A stretch of DNA of 64,000 nucleotides from contig NZ_JADDUE010000014.1 in the NCBI RefSeq assembly GCF_016526145.1, positions 62,001 through 126,000 on the forward strand, read 5' to 3'. Positions 16,001 through 23,957 of this stretch are shown here, in pieces. Position numbers and translations under genes: made by a program. The DNA comes from Saccharopolyspora galaxeae. Lineage in GTDB: Bacteria > Actinomycetota > Actinomycetes > Mycobacteriales > Pseudonocardiaceae. Each line of letters begins with the position of its first letter. Within the stretch, counting starts at the first letter, position 1. The notes beneath the pieces are model-generated. The model worked only from the letters and a program-made list of their open reading frames with translations. It made no database searches and was not told the origin of the DNA.

Positions 16001-17011
16001 CTAGTCGTAGATGCCGGGGCGTGCCGCGAGCGAGATTTCCGCTCGCTGCCCCGTTTCCTGCGCTTGCACACCGGCTTCGCAAGCCGCCGCGGCGGCGTAG
16101 CCGTCCCACGCCGACGCGCCGTCGATGCCGCCTTCCCGGGCGGCGTGCGCCCAGCGCTGGAACTCCGCGTCGAACGCGGCCCGGAACCGCGGCCGGAAGT
16201 CGGCGGTGACCTGCCCGCCCCAGCGGCCCGCGGTGTGCGTGCGCATCCCGGTGTCGCCGCCGACGGTGGCGGTGCCGTGCTCGCACACCGCTTCGCACCG
16301 AACCTGGTAACCGAACCGGCAATGCACGAAGATCTCCACGTCGACCAGCACGCCGCGCGCGGTTTCGATCGTGACGATCTGCGGGATTCCGGCGTCATCG
16401 CTGCGGACCAGGCCCTGCTGACGCACCGACACGGCGGTGAGCTCGTCGCCGAGCAGCCACCGCGTGGTGTCGAACTCGTGCACCACCGAGTCGTTGATCA
16501 GCATGTTGGTGGTGAACCCGGGCGGGTGCGCGGCGTTGCGGTGCGCGCAGTGCAGCAGCAGCGGCTCGCCCAGTTCGGAGTCGTCCAGAAGTCCTTTCAG
16601 GTCAAGGAATTCCGGGTCGAAGCGGCGCATGAACCCGACCTGCACGAGCTTGCGCCCGCGGTCGGCTTCGGCCTGCACGACCCGCAGCGAGGACTTCGAG
16701 TCCGGGGTGAGCGGTTTTTCGCACAGCACCGGGATTCCGCGTTCGACGGCCGCCAGCAGCAGCGGCTCGTGCACCGGCCCGGGCGATGCGATCACCACCG
16801 CGTCCACATCGGACGCCCCGATCACTCCGATGGGGTCGGTTTCGGCGCGAGCGCCGGGAATTCCCTCGACGGCAGCGCGCGCCCGGTCGGCATCCGGGTC
16901 GCCGACGGCGACCAGCCGGGCGCCGCTGACCCGCTCGTGGATGCGCCGCGCGTGATCGGAACCCATCATGCCGGCGCCGATCAGGCCGACCCGCAGGTCT
17001 TGGTCGCTCAT
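16001..17011 (-). CDS. iolG: Gfo/Idh/MocA oxidoreductase, myo-inositol 2-dehydrogenase
   Basis: A 336-residue dehydrogenase. The Rossmann motif GLIGAGMMGSDHARR is at residues 9-23, EKP is in PVLCEKPLTPDS near residue 98, and FMRRFDPEF and DSVVHEFDTTRW carry the catalytic Asp/His region. The catalytic HEFD and the dimer-sheet pattern match bacterial myo-inositol 2-dehydrogenases, which oxidise myo-inositol to scyllo-inosose with NAD. GGAGGAACC lies immediately before the ATG. It begins 14 nt after the iolE-like gene, so the two are almost certainly co-transcribed. Confidence 0.88.
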   Translation of the reverse strand: MSDQDLRVGLIGAGMMGSDHARRIHERVSGARLVAVGDPDADRARAAVEGIPGARAETDPIGVIGASDVDAVVIASPGPVHEPLLLAAVERGIPVLCEKPLTPDSKSSLRVVQAEADRGRKLVQVGFMRRFDPEFLDLKGLLDDSELGEPLLLHCAHRNAAHPPGFTTNMLINDSVVHEFDTTRWLLGDELTAVSVRQQGLVRSDDAGIPQIVTIETARGVLVDVEIFVHCRFGYQVRCEAVCEHGTATVGGDTGMRTHTAGRWGGQVTADFRPRFRAAFDAEFQRWAHAAREGGIDGASAWDGYAAAAACEAGVQAQETGQRAEISLAARPGIYD

Positions 17012-17025
17012 GGTTCCTCCGTCGT

Positions 17026-17973
17026 TCAGCGCCGACCGGCGCCGCAGCGGGTCAGGTAGTCGCGGGTGCGCCGGGCGATCGGCTCGGGAACGTCCGGGGA
17101 GCACGGGTAGAGGTCCTGCTCGACGATCGCGAACAGGTCCGCGTCCAGGTCCCGGGTGGCGTTGATGATCGGCTCCAGCTCCGGCACCCCGTTCGGCGGT
17201 TCGCACATCACGCCGCGCCGCACCGCGGGCCCGAACGGCAGGTCCTCCTGCTGCACGCCGGCCAGCACCCGCGGGTCGACCTGCTTGAGGTGCAGGTAGC
17301 CGATGCGATCCGGGTACTTCGCGATCAGCTCCAGGTTGTCCCCGCCGCAGTAGGAGATGTGCCCGGTGTCCAGGCACAGCGTCACGAACTGCGGATCGGT
17401 CATCTCCAGGAAGCGTTCGACGTGCGGCTGGGTGTCGACGTGGCTGTCGGCGTGCGGGTGGAATTGCAGGCGCACGCCGTATTCCTCGTGCAGCGCCTTG
17501 GCGAGGCGGTCGATCCCCTTGCCGAGGTCGCGCCAGGACCCGTCACCGAGTTCGCGGTCCTGCACCTGCTCGCCGGTGCCCTGGTCGCGCCACATCTCCG
17601 GGATCACCACGACGTGCTCCGCGCCCAGCGCGGTGGTCAGCTCGGCGACCTGCCGGACGTGCTCCCAGGTCTCCTGCCAGACCTCGTCGCCGCGGTGCAT
17701 CGCGGCGAAGCAGGTTCCGGCCGAGAGCGTCAGCCCGCGGCGGGCGAGTTCGTCGCGCAGCTGGTTCGGATCGGTGGGCAGGTAGCCGTACGGGCCGAGT
17801 TCGATCCACTCGTAACCGGCGCCGGAGACTTCGTCGAGGAAGCGCCGCCACGGTGGCTGCTGGTCGTCCTGCGGGAACCAGACGCCCCAGGAGTCCGGTG
17901 CCGAGCCGACCCGCAGGGGGCCGGCTCGCAGGGACTCTGCTCGCGATGGTCCGGCCGCGTTGCCGTTGCTCAT
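17026..17973 (-). CDS. iolE: Inosose dehydratase-like TIM barrel (IolE-like)
   Basis: A 315-residue xylose isomerase-like TIM barrel. The opening VGSAPDSWGVWFPQDDQQPPW is characteristic of IolE/MocC proteins, followed by GYEWIELGPYGYLPTDP. Metal-binding residues lie in LQFHPHADSHVD, CLDTGHISYCGG and HLKQVDP. IolE removes water from scyllo-inosose to give the diketo intermediate used by IolD. It is the first gene of the minus-strand inositol operon, read from the promoter-operator at 18103-18133. Confidence 0.9.
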   Translation of the reverse strand: MSNGNAAGPSRAESLRAGPLRVGSAPDSWGVWFPQDDQQPPWRRFLDEVSGAGYEWIELGPYGYLPTDPNQLRDELARRGLTLSAGTCFAAMHRGDEVWQETWEHVRQVAELTTALGAEHVVVIPEMWRDQGTGEQVQDRELGDGSWRDLGKGIDRLAKALHEEYGVRLQFHPHADSHVDTQPHVERFLEMTDPQFVTLCLDTGHISYCGGDNLELIAKYPDRIGYLHLKQVDPRVLAGVQQEDLPFGPAVRRGVMCEPPNGVPELEPIINATRDLDADLFAIVEQDLYPCSPDVPEPIARRTRDYLTRCGAGRR

Positions 17974-18102
17974 CGAAGTCGTCTCCTTCTGTGCGCCGAG
18001 GGGCGGGGAGGGTCGTCCGGTCCGAGCGGCCGCGCGGTGCGGTGTTGTGACGCCGGTCTCCGCGCTTTCGGTAGCCGGTAGTTTTCACCGCGGCAATGCC
18101 GG

Positions 18103-18133
18103 TGTCAATACTTGGTCCTGACATACTTACGTA
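18103..18133 (-). promoter_or_regulatory. GntR operator and promoter -35 of the iolE operon
   Basis: Read on the minus strand this is GTAAGTATGTCAGGAC followed by CAAGTATTGACA. The TTGACA at 18108-18103 is a consensus -35. Position for position it matches 19124-19152 before iolC over a 29-nt block. The two sites flank the GntR gene, so this is the likely repressor site for the minus-strand inositol arm. Confidence 0.78.
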
Positions 18134-18232
18134 CTGAGGATTGCCGCGCCGAAGGTCCGCCGGCCCGCGGCGGGTGGACAGCCTCCAGCGGCGCCGCAGC
18201 GCTGAACGCGGCGCGGAATCCGAATTCCGGCG

Positions 18233-19105
18233 TCAGAGGTTGTCGCCGCGCAAGGACAGATCGAACGAGTAGCGCGATGCGCGGTAGACGTGCGAGCCGT
18301 ACTCCACCACTCGCCCGGCCTGGTCGTAGGTGGTGCGCTCCATCGTCAGCAGGGCCGCGCCGACCGGCTCGTCCAGCAGCTCGGAGTCGTCTTCGGTAGC
18401 GACCCGCGCGCCGATCGTCTGGTCCGCAGCGTGCAGCCGCACGCCCGCGCCGCGCAACAGCTGGTACAGCCCGCGTTCGGCGAGCTCGTCGGTGCTCGGG
18501 CTGATCAGGTCGGCGGGCAGGTGGTTGTGCATCCGCGCGATCGGCTCACCGCCCGCGAAGCGCACTCGTTCGAGCCGCAGCACCTCGTCGGTGCGGTTCA
18601 GGCCGAGCGTGGCGGCGAGTTCGCCGGGCACCTGCTCGACGGCGTTGACCAGCACGCGCGTTCCGGGGCTGCGGTCGATCTCGGTGAGGTCGTCGAACAG
18701 GCTGCTCAGCTGCAGCGAGCGCTTGACCTTGTTGAACACCACCTGGGTGCCCGCGCCGCGCTTGCGCACCACCAGCCCCTTGTCGACCAGCGAGCCGATC
18801 GCCTGGCGCACGGTCGGCCGGGACAGCCCGAGGGCGGCGGCCAGCTCGACCTCGTTGTCCAGCCGCGCGCCCACCGGCAGCTCGCCGGAGTCGATGGCGG
18901 CTTCGATCTGGCTGGCCACCTGGTAGTACAGCGGCACCGGGCTGGCGTGCTCCACGGTGATCCGGGCTGCCGGGTTCCAGCCGGAGCCGTCCTTGGGGGC
19001 CCGGCTCTTGCCGCCTGAGCCTTTGCCCGCGGGGCCTTTGCCTGCCGAGCCCTTGCCGGCGGGTCCCTTGCCGGTCGGGCGCTGCGTCGAGGTCACGCAC
19101 GCCAC
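18233..19105 (-). CDS. GntR-family regulator of the inositol genes
   Basis: A 290-residue GntR/HutC-type regulator. The winged HTH covers about residues 50-120 (YYQVASQIEAAIDSGELPVG, ELAAALGLSRPTVRQAIGSLVDKGLVVRKRGAG), and a UTRA ligand domain fills the rest. The first 40 residues contain GKG-(P/S)-A repeats, a Gly/Lys-rich basic tail rare in GntR proteins. It begins at GTG 19105; GTG 19096 is an alternative. A minus-strand TATAAT (19146-19141) overlaps the palindrome ATGTCCGGACAT, so it probably represses itself as well as both inositol operons. By family analogy an inositol intermediate should release it. Confidence 0.88.
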   Translation of the reverse strand: MACVTSTQRPTGKGPAGKGSAGKGPAGKGSGGKSRAPKDGSGWNPAARITVEHASPVPLYYQVASQIEAAIDSGELPVGARLDNEVELAAALGLSRPTVRQAIGSLVDKGLVVRKRGAGTQVVFNKVKRSLQLSSLFDDLTEIDRSPGTRVLVNAVEQVPGELAATLGLNRTDEVLRLERVRFAGGEPIARMHNHLPADLISPSTDELAERGLYQLLRGAGVRLHAADQTIGARVATEDDSELLDEPVGAALLTMERTTYDQAGRVVEYGSHVYRASRYSFDLSLRGDNL

Positions 19106-19120
19106 GGTAACAAGACGTGC

Positions 19121-19176
19121 TTAAGTAAGTATGTCCGGACATTATATTGACAGTCGGCGAGCGGGCCGAGTAGACA
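19121..19176 (+). promoter_or_regulatory. GntR operator and divergent promoters for iolC and gntR
   Basis: The 12-bp perfect palindrome ATGTCCGGACAT (19131-19142) lies between two promoters. On the plus strand TTGACA (19147-19152), 18 nt and TAGACA (19171-19176) drive iolC. On the minus strand TATAAT (19146-19141) fits gntR. The block AGTAAGTATGTCNGGAC plus TATTGACA recurs before iolE (18103-18133) with the same spacing. A repressor bound here would block both directions. Confidence 0.75.
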
Positions 19177-19242
19177 CGACTGCGCACCGCAGCGGCCTCC
19201 GGCCGCGCACCGCGACACCCCGCGCCAGGAGGGCAGCAGCCG

Positions 19243-20217
19243 ATGCAGTTCGACTTGATCACGATGGGGCGCCTCGGCGTGGACGTGTACCCGCTGCAGA
19301 CCGGCGTCTCGCTGGCGGAGGTCTCCTCGTTCGGCAAGTACCTCGGCGGCACCGCGGCCAACGTCGCGATCGCCGCGGCCCGGCTCGGCCGCAGCACGTC
19401 GCTGATCAGCCGCACCGGCGCGGACCCGTTCGGCGAATACCTGCACGCGCAGCTGCGCGAGTTCGGCGTGGACGACCGGTGGGTCACGGCCGTGCAGCGG
19501 TATCCGACCCCGGTGACGTTCTGCGAGCTGTTCCCGCCGGACGAGTTCCCGCTGTACTTCTACCGCTACCCGAAAGCGCCGGACCTGGAGATCCGCACCG
19601 AGGAGCTGGATCTGGACGCCGTCGCGGCCGCGCGGATCTTCTGGATGACCGGGACCGGGCTGGCCGAAGAACCCAGCCGGTCGTCCACTTTGGACGCGCT
19701 GCGGCGCAGGGCGAAGCGCGGCACCACCGTGTTCGACCTGGACTGGCGGCCGATGTTCTGGCCCGACCACGCCGAAGCGACGCGCTGGTACCGGGAAGCG
19801 CTGCAACACGTGACGGTCGCCGTCGGCAACGTCGACGAGTGCGAAACCGCCGTCGGCACCCGCGATCCGGACGCCGCCGCGGACGCGCTGCTGGCCGCGG
19901 GCGTGGAACTGGCCGTGGTCAAGCAGGGGCCGAAGGGCGTGCTCGCGCGCACCCGCGCCGAGGAAACCGTCGCGCCGCCGGTTCCGGTCGACGTCGTCAA
20001 CGGGCTCGGTGCCGGCGACGCCTTCGGCGGCGCGCTGTGCCACGGGTTGCTCGGCGAATGGGACCTGGCGCCCACGATGCGGTTCGCCAACGCCGCGGGC
20101 GCGCTCGTCGCTTCCCGGCTGGCCTGTTCCTCGGCGATGCCGCACGAGCACGAGGTCGACGCCCTGCTGCCACCGGACTCCCCCGACTCCCCGAAAGCCC
20201 AGGCGCCGAGCGCCTGA
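19243..20217 (+). CDS. iolC: 5-dehydro-2-deoxygluconokinase
   Basis: A 324-residue PfkB/ribokinase-family kinase. The N-terminal MGRLGVDVYPLQTG and YLGGTAANVAIAAARLG sugar-binding motifs are present, and the ATP/anion-hole motif NGLGAGDAFGGALCHG with the catalytic Asp lies near residue 252. DRSG-type features and the LDWRPMFW segment match IolC. It phosphorylates 5-dehydro-2-deoxy-D-gluconate. It is the first gene of the plus-strand inositol operon, with AGGAGGGCAGCAG before the ATG. Confidence 0.92.
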   Translation: MQFDLITMGRLGVDVYPLQTGVSLAEVSSFGKYLGGTAANVAIAAARLGRSTSLISRTGADPFGEYLHAQLREFGVDDRWVTAVQRYPTPVTFCELFPPDEFPLYFYRYPKAPDLEIRTEELDLDAVAAARIFWMTGTGLAEEPSRSSTLDALRRRAKRGTTVFDLDWRPMFWPDHAEATRWYREALQHVTVAVGNVDECETAVGTRDPDAAADALLAAGVELAVVKQGPKGVLARTRAEETVAPPVPVDVVNGLGAGDAFGGALCHGLLGEWDLAPTMRFANAAGALVASRLACSSAMPHEHEVDALLPPDSPDSPKAQAPSA

Positions 20218-20238
20218 GTCGAAAGCGAGCACCGCCCC

Positions 20239-21111
20239 ATGCGGATCAGCGAACTCACGCGGGTGCGAGCCACCCGCCCGGAAGCGGTCCGGGAAGCCGC
20301 GCAGCGCCGCGCCCGGCGCCCGCTGCTCGGCGACACCGGCCGCCTCATGATCGTCGCCGCGGACCATCCCGCGCGCGGCGCGCTCGGCGCAGGCGACGAC
20401 GCGCTGGCGATGGCGAACCGGCTGGACCTGCTGGAACGGCTGTGCGTGGCGCTGCAGCGGCCCGGAGTGGACGGCGTGCTGGGCACCTCGGACGTGCTCG
20501 ACGACCTGCTGCTGCTGGGTGCGCTGGAGAACAAGGTCGCGATCGGTTCGATGAACCGCGGCGGCCTGGCAGGAGCGTCGTTCGAGCTGGACGACCGGTT
20601 CACCGGCCACCGGGCGCAGGACATCGAGCGGCTGCGCTTCGACGGCGGCAAGTTGCTGCTGCGCCTGGACTACGCCGACGCGGGTTCGCTGGCGACGATG
20701 ACCGGGGCCGCGCAGGCGGTCAACGAGCTCGCCGAGCGCGGGCTGATGGCGATGGTCGAGCCGTTCCTGTCCCGGCGGGAAGGCGGCAAGGTGCGCAACG
20801 ACCTGTCCGCGGAAGCGGTGACCCGCTCGATCTCGATCGCCTCCGGGCTGGGCGGCACCTCGGCCTACACCTGGTTGAAGGTGCCGGTGATCGACGACAT
20901 CGACCGGATCGGGCCGGTGATGGAGTCCACGACGCTGCCCACGGTGCTGCTCGGCGGCGAGGTCGCCGCCGACCAGGACGCGACGTTCGAGCGCTGGCAC
21001 AAGGCGCTGCGGCTGCCGAACGTGCACGGCCTGGTGGTGGGGCGCAGCCTGCTGTACCCGCCGGACGGCGACGTGGCGTCCGCTGTGGACACCGCGGTCG
21101 GCTTGCTGTGA
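20239..21111 (+). CDS. Cgl0159-type (beta/alpha)8-fold protein, probable aldolase of inositol catabolism
   Basis: A 290-residue (beta/alpha)8 protein of the family typified by a Corynebacterium glutamicum inositol-cluster gene. Recognisable segments are RLMIVAADHPARGALG, GTSDVLDDLLLLG, LLLRLDYADAGSLATM and TSAYTWLKVPV. The Lys in WLKVPV corresponds to the Schiff-base Lys region of class I DeoC/FBA-like aldolases. Its place after iolC, and the lack of a separate IolJ, suggest that it cleaves 2-deoxy-5-keto-gluconate 6-phosphate to dihydroxyacetone phosphate and malonate semialdehyde. This is inference. Its stop overlaps the iolB start as GTGA. Confidence 0.82.
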   Translation: MRISELTRVRATRPEAVREAAQRRARRPLLGDTGRLMIVAADHPARGALGAGDDALAMANRLDLLERLCVALQRPGVDGVLGTSDVLDDLLLLGALENKVAIGSMNRGGLAGASFELDDRFTGHRAQDIERLRFDGGKLLLRLDYADAGSLATMTGAAQAVNELAERGLMAMVEPFLSRREGGKVRNDLSAEAVTRSISIASGLGGTSAYTWLKVPVIDDIDRIGPVMESTTLPTVLLGGEVAADQDATFERWHKALRLPNVHGLVVGRSLLYPPDGDVASAVDTAVGLL

Positions 21112-22040
21112 ACGGGAATCCACAACGAGTTCGGCGCAAGACAGGATTGGAGCGGGTCTTGGCGGACAAGAGCTTCTACCTCCCCGCGGGCTCGGCCGCG
21201 CGCGGCGACTACGCGGTGCACGTCGACCCCGCGTCGGCCGGGTGGGGCTATTCGTCGCTGCGCGTGCTCGACCTCGCCGCGGGCGAGCAGCACGAGTTCG
21301 GCACCGGCGAAAGCGAGTGGATCGTGCTGCCGCTGTCCGGCAGCTGCACGGTGCACTGCGACGGCGAGGCGTTCGAGCTGCACGGCAGGCAGAGCGTCTT
21401 CCGCGGAGTCACCGATTTCGCCTACGCGCCCCGCGACGCGCAGGTGCGGATTTCGTCCGCAGCGGGCGGAAAATTCGCGCTGACCGGTGCCCGCTGCGAG
21501 CGGCGGCTGCCCGCGCGTTACGGCCCGGCCTCGGAGGTCCCGGTGGAGCTGCGCGGCGCCGGGCAATCCAGCAGGCAGGTCAACAACTTCGGCGCGGCGC
21601 ACGTGTTCGAGGCGGACCGGCTGATCGCGGTCGAGGTGCTCACCCCCGCGGGCAACTGGTCGTCGTTCCCGCCGCACAAGCACGACACCGAACGCGACGG
21701 CGAGTCCGCGCTGGAGGAGATCTACTACTTCGAGCTCGACGGCGGCTCGGACGCGATGGGCTACCAGCGCGTCTACCCGTCCGGGCCGCACAGCGAGACC
21801 GACGTGCTCGCCGAGGTGCGCGGCGGTGACGTGGTGCTGATCCCGGACGGCTGGCACGGCCCGTCGATGGCGGTGCCCGGCTACGACATGTACTACCTCA
21901 ACGTCATGGCCGGTCCGTCGCCGGACCGGGCGTGGCTGATCTGCGACGACCCCGCGCACGCGTGGGTGCGCGACACCTGGGCGCAGCTGCCGGTGGACGC
22001 GCGGCTGCCGCTGTACGCGGCTCCGGAAGGAGAGCGGTGA
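21108..22040 (+). CDS. iolB: 5-deoxy-glucuronate isomerase
   Basis: A 310-residue bicupin. The C-terminal cupin shows the metal ligands in FPPHKHDTERDG and the Glu of LEEIYYFEL, with a third His in IPDGWHGPSM. IolB isomerises 5-deoxy-glucuronate to 5-dehydro-2-deoxygluconate, the substrate of IolC. The GTG start overlaps the preceding stop (GTGA). An internal TTG at 21147 would shorten the poorly conserved N-terminus. It sits directly before iolD with a 1-nt overlap. Confidence 0.92.
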   Translation: MNGNPQRVRRKTGLERVLADKSFYLPAGSAARGDYAVHVDPASAGWGYSSLRVLDLAAGEQHEFGTGESEWIVLPLSGSCTVHCDGEAFELHGRQSVFRGVTDFAYAPRDAQVRISSAAGGKFALTGARCERRLPARYGPASEVPVELRGAGQSSRQVNNFGAAHVFEADRLIAVEVLTPAGNWSSFPPHKHDTERDGESALEEIYYFELDGGSDAMGYQRVYPSGPHSETDVLAEVRGGDVVLIPDGWHGPSMAVPGYDMYYLNVMAGPSPDRAWLICDDPAHAWVRDTWAQLPVDARLPLYAAPEGER

Positions 22041-23902
22041 TGAGCACGCGACGGCTCACCGTCGGGCAGGCGCTGGTGCGGTTCCTGACGCAGCAGCACT
22101 CCGAGCGCGATGGCGTGCGGGCCCGGTTGATCGCCGGATGCTGGGGAATCTTCGGGCACGGCAACGTGGCCGGGGTCGGCCAGGCGCTGCTGGAGGATCG
22201 GGAGCTGCCCTACGTCCAGGGCCGCAACGAGCAGGCGATGGTGCACGCCGCGGTCGGCTACGCGCGCCAGAGCGGGCGGATGTCGGCCTACGCGTGCACC
22301 ACCTCGATCGGCCCGGGCGCGACGAACCTGGTCACCGGAGCGGCGCTGGCTTCGATCAACCACCTTCCGGTGCTGCTGCTGCCCGGCGACGTGTTCGCGA
22401 CCCGCCCGGCCGATCCGGTGCTGCAGCAGCTCGAAGTGCCGCACGCCCGCGACGTGTCGGTGAACGACGCGCTGCGCCCGGTCTCGCGCTACTTCGACCG
22501 GATCTGGCGGCCCGAGGCGCTGATCCCGTCCGCGCTGGAGGCGATGCGGGTGCTCACCGACCCGGCCGAGACCGGCGCGGTCACCCTCGCGCTGCCGCAG
22601 GACGTGCAGGCCGAGGCGTTCGACTGGCCCGAGGAGTTCTTCGCCGAGCGCGTCTGGCCGGTGCGCCGCCCCCGCGCCGACCCGGAGTCGCTGCGCGCGG
22701 CGGCCGAACGGATCCGCGCGGCCCGCCGCCCGCTGATCATCGCCGGTGGCGGCGTGCACCACAGCGGCGCCGAGGAAGCGCTGCGCCGATTCGCCGCAGC
22801 GACCGGAATTCCGGTGTCCGAGACGCAGGCCGGGCGGGGTTCGCTGCGCTTCGACGATCCGCGCGAGCTCGGCTCGATCGGGCACACCGGCACGTCGGCC
22901 TCCGACGACATCGCGCGGCGCGCGGACCTGGTGATCGGCGTGGGCACCCGCTACTCGGACTTCACCACCGCCTCGCACACCCTGTTCGCCGAGCCGGACG
23001 TGCGGTTCGTGAACATCAACATCACCGGGATGGACGCGCACAAGCAGTCCGCGACCGCGGTGGTCGGCGACGCCCGCGAAGCGCTGACCGACCTCGCCGA
23101 ACGACTCGCCGGGCACCGCGTGGACGACGAGTACGCGCGGGAGTACGCGACCGCGGCGGAGAAGTGGTCCCGGGTGGTCGACCGGGTGACCAAGGCCGCG
23201 GACGGCGCCGAACGCCCCGGCCAGGCCGAAGTGCTCGGCGCGCTGGACGACGTGCTCGACGACCGCGACGTGGTGATCAACGCCGCCGGGTCGTTGCCGG
23301 AGGACCTGAACAAGTTGTGGCGTGCCAAGGAGCCGCGGCAGTACCACGTGGAGTACGGCTACTCCTGCATGGGCTACGAGCTGCCCGCCGCGATCGGCGC
23401 GCGGCTGGCCGCCCCGGACCGCGAGGTGTTCGCGCTCGTCGGCGACGGCACCTACCTGATGCTGCCGACCGAGCTGGTCACCGCCGTGCAGGAAGGCATC
23501 AAGATCATCCCGGTGCTGGTGCAGAACCACGGCTACGCCTCCATCGGCGGGCTGTCCGAGAAGGTGGGCGCCGAGCGGTTCGGCACCGCCTACCGGTTCC
23601 GGGACCACGACGGCGGGTTCACCGGCGAGCCGCTGCCGGTGGACCTGGCGGCGAACATGCGCAGCCTCGGCGTCGACGTGCTGCGCGCGGACACCGTCGA
23701 CGAGCTGCGCGAGGCGCTGCGCACCGCCCGTGCGGCCGACCGGCCGACCGCGGTCCACGTGGAGACCGATCCGGCGAAGAAGCAGCTGCCGCCGGAGGCG
23801 TGGTGGGACGTCCCGGTCGCGGAGGTCGCCGCGCTGGAAAGCACCCGCGCGGCACGTGAGCAGTACGACCACAACCGCCGCGACCAGCGGCATTACCTGT
23901 AA
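22040..23902 (+). CDS. iolD: 3D-(3,5/4)-trihydroxycyclohexane-1,2-dione acylhydrolase (decyclizing)
   Basis: A 620-residue thiamine diphosphate enzyme of the acetolactate-synthase superfamily. The catalytic Glu lies in YVQGRNEQAMVHAAVGYAR near residue 70. The C-terminal ThDP/Mg motif reads LVGDGTYLMLPTELVTA. The central FAD-like domain (GGGVHHSGAEEAL) is present. IolD opens the inositol-derived ring to 5-deoxy-glucuronate. GGAAGGAGAG precedes the ATG, and the start overlaps the iolB stop. Confidence 0.94.
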   Translation: MSTRRLTVGQALVRFLTQQHSERDGVRARLIAGCWGIFGHGNVAGVGQALLEDRELPYVQGRNEQAMVHAAVGYARQSGRMSAYACTTSIGPGATNLVTGAALASINHLPVLLLPGDVFATRPADPVLQQLEVPHARDVSVNDALRPVSRYFDRIWRPEALIPSALEAMRVLTDPAETGAVTLALPQDVQAEAFDWPEEFFAERVWPVRRPRADPESLRAAAERIRAARRPLIIAGGGVHHSGAEEALRRFAAATGIPVSETQAGRGSLRFDDPRELGSIGHTGTSASDDIARRADLVIGVGTRYSDFTTASHTLFAEPDVRFVNINITGMDAHKQSATAVVGDAREALTDLAERLAGHRVDDEYAREYATAAEKWSRVVDRVTKAADGAERPGQAEVLGALDDVLDDRDVVINAAGSLPEDLNKLWRAKEPRQYHVEYGYSCMGYELPAAIGARLAAPDREVFALVGDGTYLMLPTELVTAVQEGIKIIPVLVQNHGYASIGGLSEKVGAERFGTAYRFRDHDGGFTGEPLPVDLAANMRSLGVDVLRADTVDELREALRTARAADRPTAVHVETDPAKKQLPPEAWWDVPVAEVAALESTRAAREQYDHNRRDQRHYL

Positions 23903-23957
23903 CCTGCGCGCGCCGGTGGCCGTGCGGGCGCGCGCCCGGGCGCACAGGACGATCACG

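Noticed and set aside
19131-21107. Plus-strand open frame running through iolC and the Cgl0159-type gene into iolB
   Set aside because: Only the part after 21108 is recognisable (iolB). Upstream it is an offset reading of iolC and the aldolase-like gene.
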